Of a DNA stretch of 64,000 bases, positions 44,501 to 52,420 are shown one piece after another. Both the position numbers and the translations under genes were made by a program. How positions within the stretch are numbered: the first letter of the stretch is position 1; every line of letters starts with the position of its first letter. Origin of the DNA: Gigaspora rosea (lineage: Eukaryota; Glomeromycota; Glomeromycetes; Diversisporales; Gigasporaceae); contig QKWP01000047.1 of the NCBI GenBank assembly GCA_003550325.1, forward strand, positions 182,999 to 246,998, given 5' to 3'. The notes under the pieces were generated by a model that saw only the letters and a list, made by a program, of their open reading frames with translations, did no database searches and was not told where the DNA came from.

Positions 44501-44985
44501 TCTTTAGAGGGGTCTCTTTGTGGAGTTGCTTGGCTGACTCTATTCATTGTTGGGTTTAGGTTAAGATTAAAATCTCCTGCAATAATGTTAATATTGTCCG
44601 GTTTTTGTATGGGGTTCCAGTCATTGAGGAACTTTACTCTGTCTGGTTGTTGCGGAGGAGCGTATACGTTGGTAGCAGTGAAGAGGTGGCCTTTAAATAT
44701 AAATTCTGTGTTTATGACTCTGTTGTCCAATTCTATCTTAGTCGATTTGAATTCTATCTCTTTGTTACCCGCTAATATGGCGGTTTTACTTGTCCATATG
44801 GAATCATAGATCCATTGGGCTTTGAGAAAGTCTCTAGTGCTTTTATCTGTAGTATTTGTTTCTTGTAGAAATATTATATCCATTTGATATGATTTTAGCA
44901 GCGTGAGAGTTATACGTTGTTTGTCCTTATTATTTAATCCTTTTACGTTCAGGGTTGCTATCTTAAGTTTAAAGTTCTGTGTCAT
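41563..44985 (-). CDS. LINE A ORF2: endonuclease-reverse transcriptase, 1140 aa
   Basis: The bifunctional retrotransposon enzyme nicks genomic DNA and copies the element RNA at the nick. An apurinic-type endonuclease lies at about residues 5-235: ATLNVKGL at 10-17, QET at 41-43, GDFN at 137-140, GTCIDYIF at 197-204 and SDH at 223-225, all catalytic-type motifs in place. A lysine-rich linker (RSKEKWIEKGEKSTKFF) precedes the reverse transcriptase, about 440-790: GKSPGTDGLTYEFYK, WRPISLVN, VDQRKAFD with D580 and D586, RQGDPLSP, and the YADD box at 678-681. The C-terminal region has WRLFHRALPLGYRLKHVG and a CCHC-like finger C1015-x2-C1018-x8-H1027-x4-C1032. No RNase H domain is seen. Met1 lies about 26 bp after the ORF1 stop. 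The clade (L1/Tx1-like versus a fungal lineage) cannot be settled here. Confidence 0.95.
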   Translation of the reverse strand: MTQNFKLKIATLNVKGLNNKDKQRITLTLLKSYQMDIIFLQETNTTDKSTRDFLKAQWIYDSIWTSKTAILAGNKEIEFKSTKIELDNRVINTEFIFKGHLFTATNVYAPPQQPDRVKFLNDWNPIQKPDNINIIAGDFNLNLNPTMNRVSQATPQRDPSKDILEGKVLEFFNAAECSGTRPFLTYFQNTRDDRTMGTCIDYIFVDMVHCHLVSEVTTKFGNSDHLLVTCTLNSKTKTFGTPIWKVDKGSFSNDLLTKELQAELGSEDAPENWDGCKLRVQSIIRAFRKPKRHECNITKLNNKISKLKIEKARRGLSPKKDQELVEMMNTLHDETAALAEKWHLRSKEKWIEKGEKSTKFFFSRYKARKESSCEELIKIPEEYKDKYENTLDYIKEEYQKIYKKEGWDPQMAEILMRELPQVNAEMNMNLTKSITKEEIERIIKSLPNGKSPGTDGLTYEFYKEFAEIVIPILGKVFNQVLTTGNMPISWHKNMIMLIPKKSENRECLENWRPISLVNSDTKIFMKIMADRLNEICKIIIPPHQSGFIKERVITDAALDIITTMRNQPDPSKQNWMLLVDQRKAFDRINHEFLKMTMTRMNFDLSFIEVVDNLFQNQEAHIIGREGLSSPFMVERGVRQGDPLSPLLYVLAFEPLLCTLENRLKGIQIEQSFFRLSAYADDLSVGVGSTEDWEATLKTFKQYEEASNASINKNKTKLIPLTIIADGTKLKDQEQFTKIGEGNTVRILGYEVQANGLPKRDMWTKIIKQMEKNLERLSGRNLTFVGKILMANALVLSKIWYGAYLAPPTGKQIATINELLARWIKGKSKMLPRWTTFQKGPENHGLKAPIIGNMLKARLCMVWKSLITGNSFWATVERKRISDCLRERRGINITQALNNKISTKAWPREWKPYLSAWMKIGGKIKSQSEWPWKLEEIEVQGKEGTKLSVKVIVNILRDKTFKTEAETEDENKRKYNWLNINKIENKKKMTYWRLFHRALPLGYRLKHVGPGISGDCLWCPGEQQTREHFITGCEISKEIWGKGLSHLSSEEERTPPTTLEEIYQEPPTENPNGWYAKMWLNMNVVYELWCNYTAGRWGKDLSDKNIMVRKAEIRIKADIRILKASLEKCSKKVTNRFRYIV

Positions 44986-45011
44986 GATCCGTAAAAGGTA
45001 GGGTCCCTTGA

Positions 45012-46880
45012 CTAATGACGGGAAGGGTTACCGCCTCTCCCCTTTTTGCTATAGGGGGATTTTCTATTTTCCAATTCCCGTGACATTGTGTTGTCAATTA
45101 GTTTACTTTTTCTTGACGCTGCTGATCGCTTATTTACCACAGTGATGAAATCATCTGTGAACGGCTGTCCAGGATCGTTTGGATTAGTGGATTCCATAGT
45201 AGTTTCGGAGAGCTTAGGGTCCAGCCCCTCCTTGCTGTGAGCATTTGTGTTGCTTGAAGGGGGAAGCGTGTCCAGTTCGTCGCGCAGATTAACATTGCCT
45301 CGCATATATTCTGGTAAGCTTGGGGTCTCTGGGCTGTCTTGTTGTGTTTCCACATTTTCTCCCTTGTCTGGGGCCTCTGTCATGTGCTCTTTCTGGGTTA
45401 CTGGACCCCTTGTTGTTGGTTCTGTTACCTCCATTCTCGTGACCAGGCCGGAGTCTGTATTTGTCTGGTTTTCCTTTTCGACAGGGCCCTCCCCTGGTTG
45501 ATGTATTTGTGCGTCCACAATGCTCGTGCTAATTTCCATGTTATCCATTATAGTGTCTGGGGTGGGTGCATGATGGGGCACCTGTTCAGGTGCTTCATGT
45601 TTCTCATTGCCTTTTTTAGCAAAGAGGCCCGCTTTCTTTTGTTTATATTCCCTGTGGGCGTTCCTTAATTCTACCGATTCTTTGTATTGTTCACATTCTC
45701 GTTTAATGTGACCTTCTTTTTCACAAAAATAGCAAACTTTGACCGCTGATCTCCACTCTGTATAGACTTTGTTATCCCACACGTGTGTGAACCGTGGGAG
45801 TTTATTTTCAAGGTCTGGGTCCTCGGTTGTTTCGAAGGTAATGATCCATTGGTCGGATACATATGGTGTGCCTTCTATTAACATGGGTTTAATCGATACT
45901 ATATTTCCGAAGCTTTCAAAGCTTTCCCGGAGCGCTTCTGTGATGTCGTTTTTGTTCCCAAGGGGTACGTTTTTACACCTAACCTGGAGGAACGTCTTTC
46001 TCGTATCGACAGGAATATAGCCGTAGTATGTCTTCCGTAAAATTTCTAGTCCCTTCGCGGCATAATGCCTTTGTTTGTCTTTGTCTATGAACGTGACTTC
46101 TAGGTGCGTTCTGGTTCCTTTTGTGAAGTGAGCTTTTGCGGCAGAAATATCATATTTGGTTGACTCGAATAAAGAGGCCATAATTTCATTAAAGGAACTT
46201 TGAATATTGTGGATATCTATGATTAGGGCATTGTTATTTTTAGATTTGATGGCGTTTCTGGGAGAGAACGTCGAGAAGGTGGCCCTTCCTCGTTTGAGCT
46301 TGGGGAAAAGAGCCGCCGCCCAACTTCTATGCGAGTTGTTGTCTGTTACTTTATCCTGTAATAAGAGGGTATTTTGGTCTGTTTCTTCGACCGGGTCTTG
46401 CATTAATTCTTGTTCTAACTTCTGTTCCTCTTGCTTCTCCTCGTTTATCGTGGATTTCCAGTTGTCACCCTCTGTTGGAGGAAGCTGTGTTTCTTCTTGT
46501 TCCCTATTGAGGGATTCCTCGGAAGTGTTGTTCCATATGTTCGTAGTGTCTTTTAGAGCATTGAGCTCCAGTTCTACTTTGTCTCCCCAAGTAAGAGAGT
46601 TAAAATCGGTGTTATGTTCTGTAACCATACTATTAGTTAAAGCGTCGTAGCTGTTGTAAAACGCGTTTTCTTTGTCGTTCCCTGTATTGTTCATTTTTTT
46701 TTGTTTTTTATTTTGTTGTTCTGCCATGTTTTTTTCGAATATTTCTTCGTGTTCGTCTTCCTGTGTACGTGTCCTTTTTGTAAGGGCGTTAGCCCTTACT
46801 ACCCCTTCTACTTTGTGAGTCTTGTCTAGTCTCCTGTAACGGATTATTGTTATTCTGTGTGTGTCTCTCCTCCACCTCAC
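45012..46880 (-). CDS. LINE A ORF1: RNA-binding protein with zinc knuckle, up to 622 aa
   Basis: It likely packages the element RNA. The first Met (46880) would put the start only about 27 bp from the element 5' end. Met52 (46727, MAEQQNKKQKK) is a plausible alternative start after the basic lead sequence. Residues 60-215 are polar and acidic, with a basic LFPKLKRGRATFSTFSP block near 191-207. Residues 227-300 (FNEIMASLFESTKYDISAAK and YAAKGLEILRKTYYGYIPVD) are the most conserved between copies. Residues 301-380 may form an RRM-like fold (VPLGNKNDITEALRESFESF to QWIITFETTEDPD). A CCHC knuckle follows (C383, C386, H391, C396). The last 220 residues are low-complexity, rich in E, T, P and S. 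The frame is intact. Confidence 0.92.
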   Translation of the reverse strand: MRWRRDTHRITIIRYRRLDKTHKVEGVVRANALTKRTRTQEDEHEEIFEKNMAEQQNKKQKKMNNTGNDKENAFYNSYDALTNSMVTEHNTDFNSLTWGDKVELELNALKDTTNIWNNTSEESLNREQEETQLPPTEGDNWKSTINEEKQEEQKLEQELMQDPVEETDQNTLLLQDKVTDNNSHRSWAAALFPKLKRGRATFSTFSPRNAIKSKNNNALIIDIHNIQSSFNEIMASLFESTKYDISAAKAHFTKGTRTHLEVTFIDKDKQRHYAAKGLEILRKTYYGYIPVDTRKTFLQVRCKNVPLGNKNDITEALRESFESFGNIVSIKPMLIEGTPYVSDQWIITFETTEDPDLENKLPRFTHVWDNKVYTEWRSAVKVCYFCEKEGHIKRECEQYKESVELRNAHREYKQKKAGLFAKKGNEKHEAPEQVPHHAPTPDTIMDNMEISTSIVDAQIHQPGEGPVEKENQTNTDSGLVTRMEVTEPTTRGPVTQKEHMTEAPDKGENVETQQDSPETPSLPEYMRGNVNLRDELDTLPPSSNTNAHSKEGLDPKLSETTMESTNPNDPGQPFTDDFITVVNKRSAASRKSKLIDNTMSRELENRKSPYSKKGRGGNPSRH

Positions 46881-46907
46881 TTGAACTGGAGAGAGTGCGT
46901 GCGGATC

Positions 46908-46923
46908 TATTTCAATTACTTTT
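46908..46923. repeat. TSD of LINE A, 5' side copy
   Basis: TATTTCAATTACTTTT, identical to 41469-41484. Confidence 0.9.
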
Positions 46924-47399
46924 CAAAATGTACTGGTAATAAAGAACAAAAGATAGCTTCGTTAATAATCTATTCACATTGAATTTGTTGATCGATTAGA
47001 GCTTGGTTTTATTAATAATAAATATCAATTTACGTGGTATTTATCTATTTTTAAAAAAGAGACAAATTCTTTTTGCGTGCATTAATAGTTTGTAATCTTC
47101 TTAATATGAAGTTCTTTTCGTTTTCTAGTAGTTTTTGAGTTGACACTATATACCGAAATGGGATTCATATTTGGGTTTTGGTTATGAACCCAAACTAGGT
47201 AGAAATACTGATTCCCAAACCCAAACTAAGTAGAAATGCTATAACTAAAAAAAAGAGTTTGGCCCGCAACCCTAATCACATAGTTGTGGCATAGTTGTGC
47301 TTGGCAACCTCAGTTGCACTGAAAGAAGCCGAAATGTATTAATTAGCATTTTAAGCAGTGCAACTTCAGGTACTTGAAGTTGCAACTTCAAGCATAAAG

Positions 47400-48560
47400 C
47401 CCTTAGCTATTTTGATTGCCCAAACACACATGTCATTAAGATAAGTATGCTCTGAGTTAACTTTTATCCAAATCATTTTTTTCAAACACACATGCCATTA
47501 GGTATGCCAGTTAACAAATTTTTTATCCAAAATATTATCATCTTTTTCAACACAATTTCATATCAATAACAATATCCAACATTATAGGTATGTTTCATCA
47601 ACAGAACTCATAGTTGAAGGCCATTTTCGGCTCCAATTTCATATTGATAACAATTCCAAGATTTGTGCTTTATCAGCAAAACCCATATTAGTTTTGATAA
47701 TAAATAAAGGCCATATGGGGCAGCGTCAACTAAAACAAGGCTTATGGCTTTTTTTCTATTTTGAGAAAATCACGTTTAAAATTTCATGTAACAATAACAA
47801 TGATGATCTATTATTAGTATAACCTGTTGGATCGACATTTGCTAGCCAATCACACGAATCCATTTCTATGACTCTGCAGCAAGGATCGACAACAGGATAT
47901 CCAAATTCTAATTTTAGATCACATTTAATCGTAAACAGCATTTCAAAAAGTAGGCATCGGTAAAAATTTTACTATGTAAATCAATGCGTTAAATGTCAAA
48001 TTATATAGAAAATTTTCTGCTTTATATGATGGTATAGTTAACTCATTTTTGCAAAAAATGCCATAAGCCTTGTTTTAGTTGACGCTGCCCCATATGATAA
48101 TGTCATCAATATCCAACATTATTTGTTCCTATTAGTGGAACCCATATCAGCTAATTTCTGCATATCAGCTAATTTCTGATGCCTGAAGGCCTTGCGTTCG
48201 TTCTTTCAATTCCATTGTATGTTTTATTAGCAGAACCTATATCAGCTGATTGATAATAATGGAGACCATATACACATCTTTTTCGACTCTAATTCCATAT
48301 TGATAACAATACCACCATTATATGTTTTGTTAATGCCCAATTCTATATTAATAACAATGCTATCATTATATGTTCCTTATCAGAAGAACTAATATTGGCC
48401 GATTTTGATAATATTTGAAGGTCTTATGCTCATCCTTTTAATTCTAATTCCATTCTATGTTTCCTATATCAGCTGATTTTTGATAATAAATGAGACCATA
48501 ATATGTTTCATCAGCAGAACCCGTATTGGCTGATTTTTGATAAAGCTACCTTAATTCACA
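47400..48560 (-). pseudogene. Sel1-like repeat protein relic inside hAT-4
   Basis: Minus-strand blocks of about 100-120 bp recur. They encode pieces such as NERKAFRHQKLADMG, TYNVGYCY and NKTYNGIE, matching alternate halves of the Sel1-like repeat (DExKAFxYYQKSADMG and xxLGYCYxxGIGVEK). Stops and shifts break every unit, and a 377-bp MITE interrupts the tract. At least six unit remnants can be counted. No start or flanking domain is seen. It fills most of the right arm of hAT-4. Confidence 0.65.
47716..48092. mobile_element. 377-bp MITE with near-perfect long inverted ends, TA flank
   Basis: TGGGGCAGCGTCAACTAAAA plus CAAGGCTTATGGC at the left is an exact inverted copy of the right end. TA lies outside both (47714-47715, 48093-48094). 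The arms are at least 33 bp without mismatch, so this is likely a young insertion. A 61-codon open frame on the minus strand (47756-47941) has no recognised motif. Confidence 0.85.
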
Positions 48561-48881
48561 TACTCGAATTTTTTGGTAATACGTACCAAGTGTTTACATA
48601 GAATAAAACCTGCTTTAAATATGATACACCTAAAAACGTAACTTTTAATGGTATTTGGCACACGATGCTCTTTTAATATATAAGATTTTTACCAAATTCG
48701 GAAAATTAAAAATTAAATCGCATAAATTATATAGTAAGATATATATATCTCTTTATTTACGACAGGCAGGTTGTTTTGATCAAATCACAATTTATTTGAA
48801 AATTTTCGGCTAAGCCGACTAAGCCGATAAAATTTCATCGGCTTTGGCTGGTCGAAAAATTTTGATTGACCAGGATTACTA

Positions 48882-48889
48882 TTACCAAC
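48882..48889. repeat. TSD of hAT-4, right
   Basis: TTACCAAC, identical to 38364-38371. Confidence 0.9.
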
Positions 48890-49561
48890 ATTGCTTAATC
48901 CATGCTCAAAATTAAAAACTTTCGTAACATGTGAAGCACGATTAGCTTCCATAATTAAGCTGTGTGAATATGTGTCAAGCTATAAAGAAACACTGCAACT
49001 ACATTTATCACCACGCTAGAAAAAACAAATCAAGAACAATACTTGGCTCTTCCGCTTGTTCTAGAAAAAACCTCACTTAAATGGTAATATAAGTTTTGAG
49101 AAGGATTTTCCCACACTTGGTAAAATGGCAAGAAATTACGTTCCAAGTGAACATGTGTTTTCAATTGCAGCTCATACTATTACAATAATTAGAAGTAACC
49201 TTGCACCAGATTCAGCACAGGCTGTAATGTGTTTAAAAAGTTGGATAACAAAAGTTCGTGATGATTATTATGATTATGATAAATTGTAAAAACCTTATTA
49301 CAGATTATTTCATGATAGTTAACAGGCTTGGATTTTTAGAATAGTGGTTCTTATTGTTTTATATAATTAGACAGATTCCATTTAATAGATTAGAAAATGT
49401 TCAAGGAATGAATATTTAGATTTTGCAATTTTTTGGGTGGCAGATATATACATTTATGCACTATTAAGCATAATTATACTATATACGTATATAAATCATT
49501 TGATTTGATATATTAGGATATCATGGAATAACCTAATAAATCACGCATAAACCTTAAAAGG

Positions 49562-50069
49562 GGGCATCCATAAATAACATTATACAAGAGGGGTTGGACG
49601 AATGATAACGTTTTTCTCAATAAGTAGGGGGGTCAAAAAAATATAACGTAGTTTTTTTAGAAAAAATTGGCTAAAAATTGAACCAGTAGTCTAAATTTAA
49701 TGATTTTGGTACCATTCGATTCGTCTTGATGAGAGGGGTCGAATGGTACCGTTTTCATTTAATTTCGATCACTGGATAAATTTTATTGGCCAAATACTAT
49801 TGGTTATTATGTTTTCTTATAAAATTACTATAAAATCAATAGTTTTTTGGGAATAAATATTGACCCAGTAATCCAAATGAAATGATTTTGGTATCATTGG
49901 ATTCGTCTCACTGAGACGAATCGAATGGTACCTAAATCATCCAAATCGGATCACTGTGTCACAATATATTCAAGTTTTTGTAAAATTTTATATAATATAA
50001 ACATACGGATTTTATAGTAGGGGGGTCAAGCACTACTATGAGGGTACATAACGTTATTTATGGATGCCC
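49562..50069. mobile_element. 508-bp MITE, ends GGGCATCCATAAATAAC, with two internal hairpins
   Basis: GGGCATCCATAAATAACATT at the left is mirrored by AACGTTATTTATGGATGCCC at the right. Subterminal TAGGGGGGTCAA occurs in inverted relation (near 49625 and 50020). Two internal palindromes built on GGTACCATTCGATTCGTCT (49710-49760 and 49885-49940) are near copies of each other. It lies in the 3' part of hAT-1, after the transposase. The TSD is unclear. Confidence 0.75.
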
Positions 50070-50690
50070 AAAACTTTTTTAACTGATTGATTGACTTATT
50101 TATTTAATATGACGATATGAATTAAATTGCTTATGAATTTTGTTAATCAAATAACTGCATATATTGATATAGTGACAAGAAAAATAAATATATGCATGTT
50201 CGTACTATAAATAGTACAGGAAATCAGCATTTGCGTATAAAATACCCCAAAATTTGAAATAGTGATTTGGCTAAGATAATCACTATTTTTTATATTAAAA
50301 TGCATTATTATAATAAATTTATAGGGTTATCCTGTAGGAAAAATGAGTTAGACGCATTGTTAAACCCGTTGGTTTTGATTCAACTCCTGAGTGATTTTAA
50401 GGAAAAAGAAAAATCAATAAGATTTTGTTTTAAGGAATAAAGGCGTAAAAGAAAGAGAAATCGTTATTTGATTATCAAATTTAAAAGCGAATTTGGAAGA
50501 AATTGAAAAATGATAATGAAGTAAATTTTCTGATTTTTAAGGTGGCTTCAGCATTATAGTTCGGAATGCTAATGTTTTTATTGGGTTCAATATTACCGGG
50601 ATTAAATATAAATTTAATTGTGGGCTGGTAGTTTTTTTTTTACTGACATTAAAAAAAAAATTATTAATTATAAATAGTGCTCCAGGTTAA
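50070..50690. other. Non-coding 3' part of hAT-1
   Basis: AT-rich with no supported gene. It leads into the ACTCTGG-type subterminal repeats at 50690-50880. Confidence 0.4.
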
Positions 50691-51529
50691 TACTAGTGTT
50701 ATACTCTGGGTTATACTCTGTATTATACTTTGAAGTATGATTTGGGTTTAATACTCTGAGTTATACCTAACTTAAATACTCCAAAGTGATATTACAGTGT
50801 CTACTTTGTAAGAGTATACTCTGGTGCAGTGTGGTGTTAAGGAATACTCTGCCAAAGTATACACTACACCACCTCAGAGTAACATCCCTACTACTGAGCT
50901 TGTGTCCAATACCATATCTCGTACATAATGTTAATATATGTTTTGTGGGATCAAGTATAATGACGAATTCTTCAAAAAGGAGCAACCCATCCTCCCAAAT
51001 TGTTTGACTGATATTACATTTCAATGCAAAATGATCCGGCATTTGTTTTTCCTCTGGGCAGCTTGGGCAGCTTCCATCTATATCTTTATCTATGTGCATA
51101 AGTCAGTAGCCCAGTGGACGTGCTTTATTCTGCAACCGCCAAAAAATATCTTTCTTTTATTCAATATTTCCTTACTTTACATCCAACTATAGTGGTTTAA
51201 AGGATTGTCTTGTGAGGCTATTGGGGTTTGTGCTGCTGTAGGTTTTATTGAGTACTGTCTTAGAAATTCAGTTGCTTTCCTAACCGTGAACCGATCCCCT
51301 AGTTGATCACCTAGCTTTATTTGTGTAATTTCCCATGGCCAGTTATTAGAAGATTCCATTGTGCCCTTAAGTTGTTTCCAGGCTGTTAGGTAAGGTTGCC
51401 AATAATGATGCAAACATTTCTTAGGGTAGTCACTACCCACGGCTATGACGTGAAGGTCATACTACTTTTAGGTCACATTGCCGTTATGCTGTATGTGGTA
51501 GTAAGATAGTATGCCATGAACATCGTAAT

Positions 51530-51650
51530 AGGTAGTATTGCCATGACTGGAGTTGTGTGCCATGACTGGAGTTGTGTGCCATGATTGGTGTTATGTGCTG
51601 TGATTGGTGTCATGCGCTGTGACTAGTGTTGTGTGCCATGATTGTTATAT
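51530..51650. repeat. 20-bp minisatellite GTGCCATGACTGGAGTTGT
   Basis: Five to six units of about 20-21 bp; the first two are identical and the rest are degenerate (GCCATGATTGGTGTTATGT, GCTGTGATTGGTGTCATGC, GCTGTGACTAGTGTTGTGT). Confidence 0.85.
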
Positions 51651-51702
51651 GCTTGCATGAGCAACGTGCGTGCTACTTAAAGTTCCAGTTTGTGGTTGAC
51701 TT

Positions 51703-51760
51703 AAAAGAAACAATATAATTTAAAAGACACAATATAATTCAAAAGAAACAATTTAACATA
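51703..51760. repeat. Short tandem repeat AAAAGAAACAATATAATTT
   Basis: Three consecutive units of about 19-20 bp with single-base variation. Confidence 0.7.
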
Positions 51761-52063
51761 GTTTATTAGTCCATTTACTGTGGACAATTAACTAATCGAA
51801 GGAATTAAAAGCAACTCATTCAAATACCAATTCGTAATATAGTCAACTCTAACCTTTTTATGATGAAATATAATGATAAGAAAAACTTCTGAATTTAACA
51901 GTTTAAATAAAATAGTCTCTAACGAATAAAAATTTTTTTTTTTTTTTAGAACAATATATATATTTAAAACGGAAAATATGCTTACTGGTAATGAGTGATC
52001 TAAGCTATTGGGTTAGATGTATATGATAATACTTTGAATTGGTGAATTGTCCATATTGTATAA

Positions 52064-52128
52064 GTGCTGCCAAGAGAAAACCCACAAACTTATCTAGTAA
52101 GGTTTACAGGTTTTCTCTTGGCGGCACC
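52064..52128. repeat. Hairpin GTGCTGCCAAGAGAAAACC
   Basis: GTGCTGCCAAGAGAAAACC and GGTTTTCTCTTGGCGGCAC are inverted copies with one mismatch around a 27-bp loop. It is a miniature foldback. Confidence 0.8.
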
Positions 52129-52157
52129 CATATATATTCAAATACATATGTTGGTTA

Positions 52158-52420
52158 TCGCTTTTTTTGGAAAAGCCAAACATCCACCACCAATTTGGTC
52201 GCACATGGAATGTCTGGAGAAAGTGAACTTAGTCTAACGTCCACCACTAATTCAGTTATACATGGAACGTCTAGAGGAAGTGACACATGGTCTGTACAGT
52301 ATGTTTTTTTGGAGTGGACGTTTGGCTTTTCCAGAAAAAAAAAGTAAAACAAAGTAAAATTCGGTTGCACATGAAATGTTACTTGTTTTTCTAGAAAGCC
52401 AAACATCCGAAATTTAATTT
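52158..52420. mobile_element. MITE-like inverted repeat with AAAGCCAAACATCCAC ends
   Basis: TTTTTGGAAAAGCCAAACAT at about 52163 is mirrored by GTGGACGTTTGGCTTTTCCA ending near 52335. A further end-like copy, TCTAGAAAGCCAAACATCCG, follows at about 52391. Internal GCACATGGAATGTCTGGA and TACATGGAACGTCTAGAGGA words are repeated. Non-coding. Confidence 0.6.

Larger units (their letters stand above)
41485..46907 (-). mobile_element. LINE A: full-length non-LTR retrotransposon with two intact ORFs
   Basis: An exact 16-bp TSD flanks it. The 5' end at 46907 reads GATCCGCACGCACTCTCTCC, shared with LINE B. The 3' end is TTAATAAAAGAGGCCAAACG, then CCACTGGGAATTCCCAGGAGG (palindromic stem), then AAAAC and an A-run. 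ORF1 and ORF2 are both uninterrupted and separated by about 26 bp. It is the best-preserved element in the window and the innermost level of the nest, consistent with a recent insertion. Confidence 0.95.
38638..47274. mobile_element. hAT-2: hAT element nested in hAT-4
   Basis: The ends are TAGGGTTGCGGCCCAAACTT and, on the other strand, TAGGGTTGCGGGCCAAACTC. The flanking 8-mers GTCACATA (38630-38637) and ATCACATA (47275-47282) match at seven of eight positions. Subterminal TTTGGGATTTGG/CCCAAAC words occur at both sides. No transposase is seen. Without LINE A and its other inserts it would be under 3 kb. Confidence 0.85.
38372..48881. mobile_element. hAT-4: hAT element inserted in the hAT-1 transposase gene
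   Basis: There is a perfect 8-bp TSD, TTACCAAC. The ends are TAGTGATCCTGGCCGAAATT and, on the other strand, TAGTAATCCTGGTCAATCAA. Subterminal CGGCTAAGCC words occur at both sides (38400-38455 and 48808-48850). Deleting the element and one TSD rejoins the hAT-1 frame (STILPT to LLNPCSK). No transposase of its own is visible. Its right part (47.4-48.55 kb) is made of Sel1-like repeat relics, and hAT-2 sits in its left part. Confidence 0.9.
35463..49290 (+). pseudogene. hAT-1 transposase gene, interrupted by four or more insertions
   Basis: The coding blocks lie in order on the plus strand. An N/D/S-rich N-terminus (35463-35686) is cut by a SINE. A BED-type zinc finger (36651-36725) has C-x2-C in VCNICKQKWK and H-x4-H in HLNNKH. 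Next come VTDFIVYCQLPFSVVDN and NAMVSVMCDIWT (36795-36985), then TNNDTSMIVAVRELQEAFLS (37160-37225). An insertion at 37240-37582 follows, then CAAYILNIAVKHGMQLETII (37590-37650), a 283-bp MITE, and DIEIHWNSMFLMLQKFNRMR (38040-38110) to EYWDIIEESTILPT (38325-38363). After hAT-4 the frame resumes with LLNPCSKLKTFVTCEARLAS (48890). The dimerisation domain PSEHVFSIAAHTITIIRSNL and MCLKSWI is at 49150-49250. Stops and shifts make it inactive. Confidence 0.85.
34830..50890 (+). mobile_element. hAT-1: hAT transposon with transposase gene, host of the nested insertions
   Basis: The left end TAGGGATATTAATGGG and the right end (other strand) TAGGGATGTTACTCTG are hAT-like. The flanking 8-mers TCACCGAG and CTACTGAG match at five of eight positions, an eroded TSD. 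Both subterminal regions are rich in ACTCTGG/GGAGTA words (34850-34960 and 50690-50880). It carries a BED-finger hAT transposase relic. With all inserts removed the element would be about 4 kb. Confidence 0.75.
34651..51410 (-). mobile_element. LINE D: 3' fragment of a LINE E-type element, split by hAT-1
   Basis: Minus-strand LINE sequence occurs at 34651-34829 and again at 50891-51410. Both are close to consecutive parts of LINE E (61105-61290 and 61275-61850). They join at the same point (CACCGAG in LINE E), where 34830-50890 intervenes. The right part encodes MHIDKDIDGSCPSCPEEKQM and DHFALKCNISQTIW, the C-terminal zinc-binding region. There is an internal deletion of about 70 bp relative to LINE E near 50938. 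The 5' end is truncated near 51410 and the tail is missing. Confidence 0.8.
51416..52060. other. Spacer with a hAT-like end and short tandem repeats
   Basis: TAGGGTAGTCACTACCCACG at about 51423 looks like a hAT terminus directly after LINE D and could be the left end of the hAT-6 element. No partner end is visible inside the window. The rest is non-coding. Confidence 0.35.
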
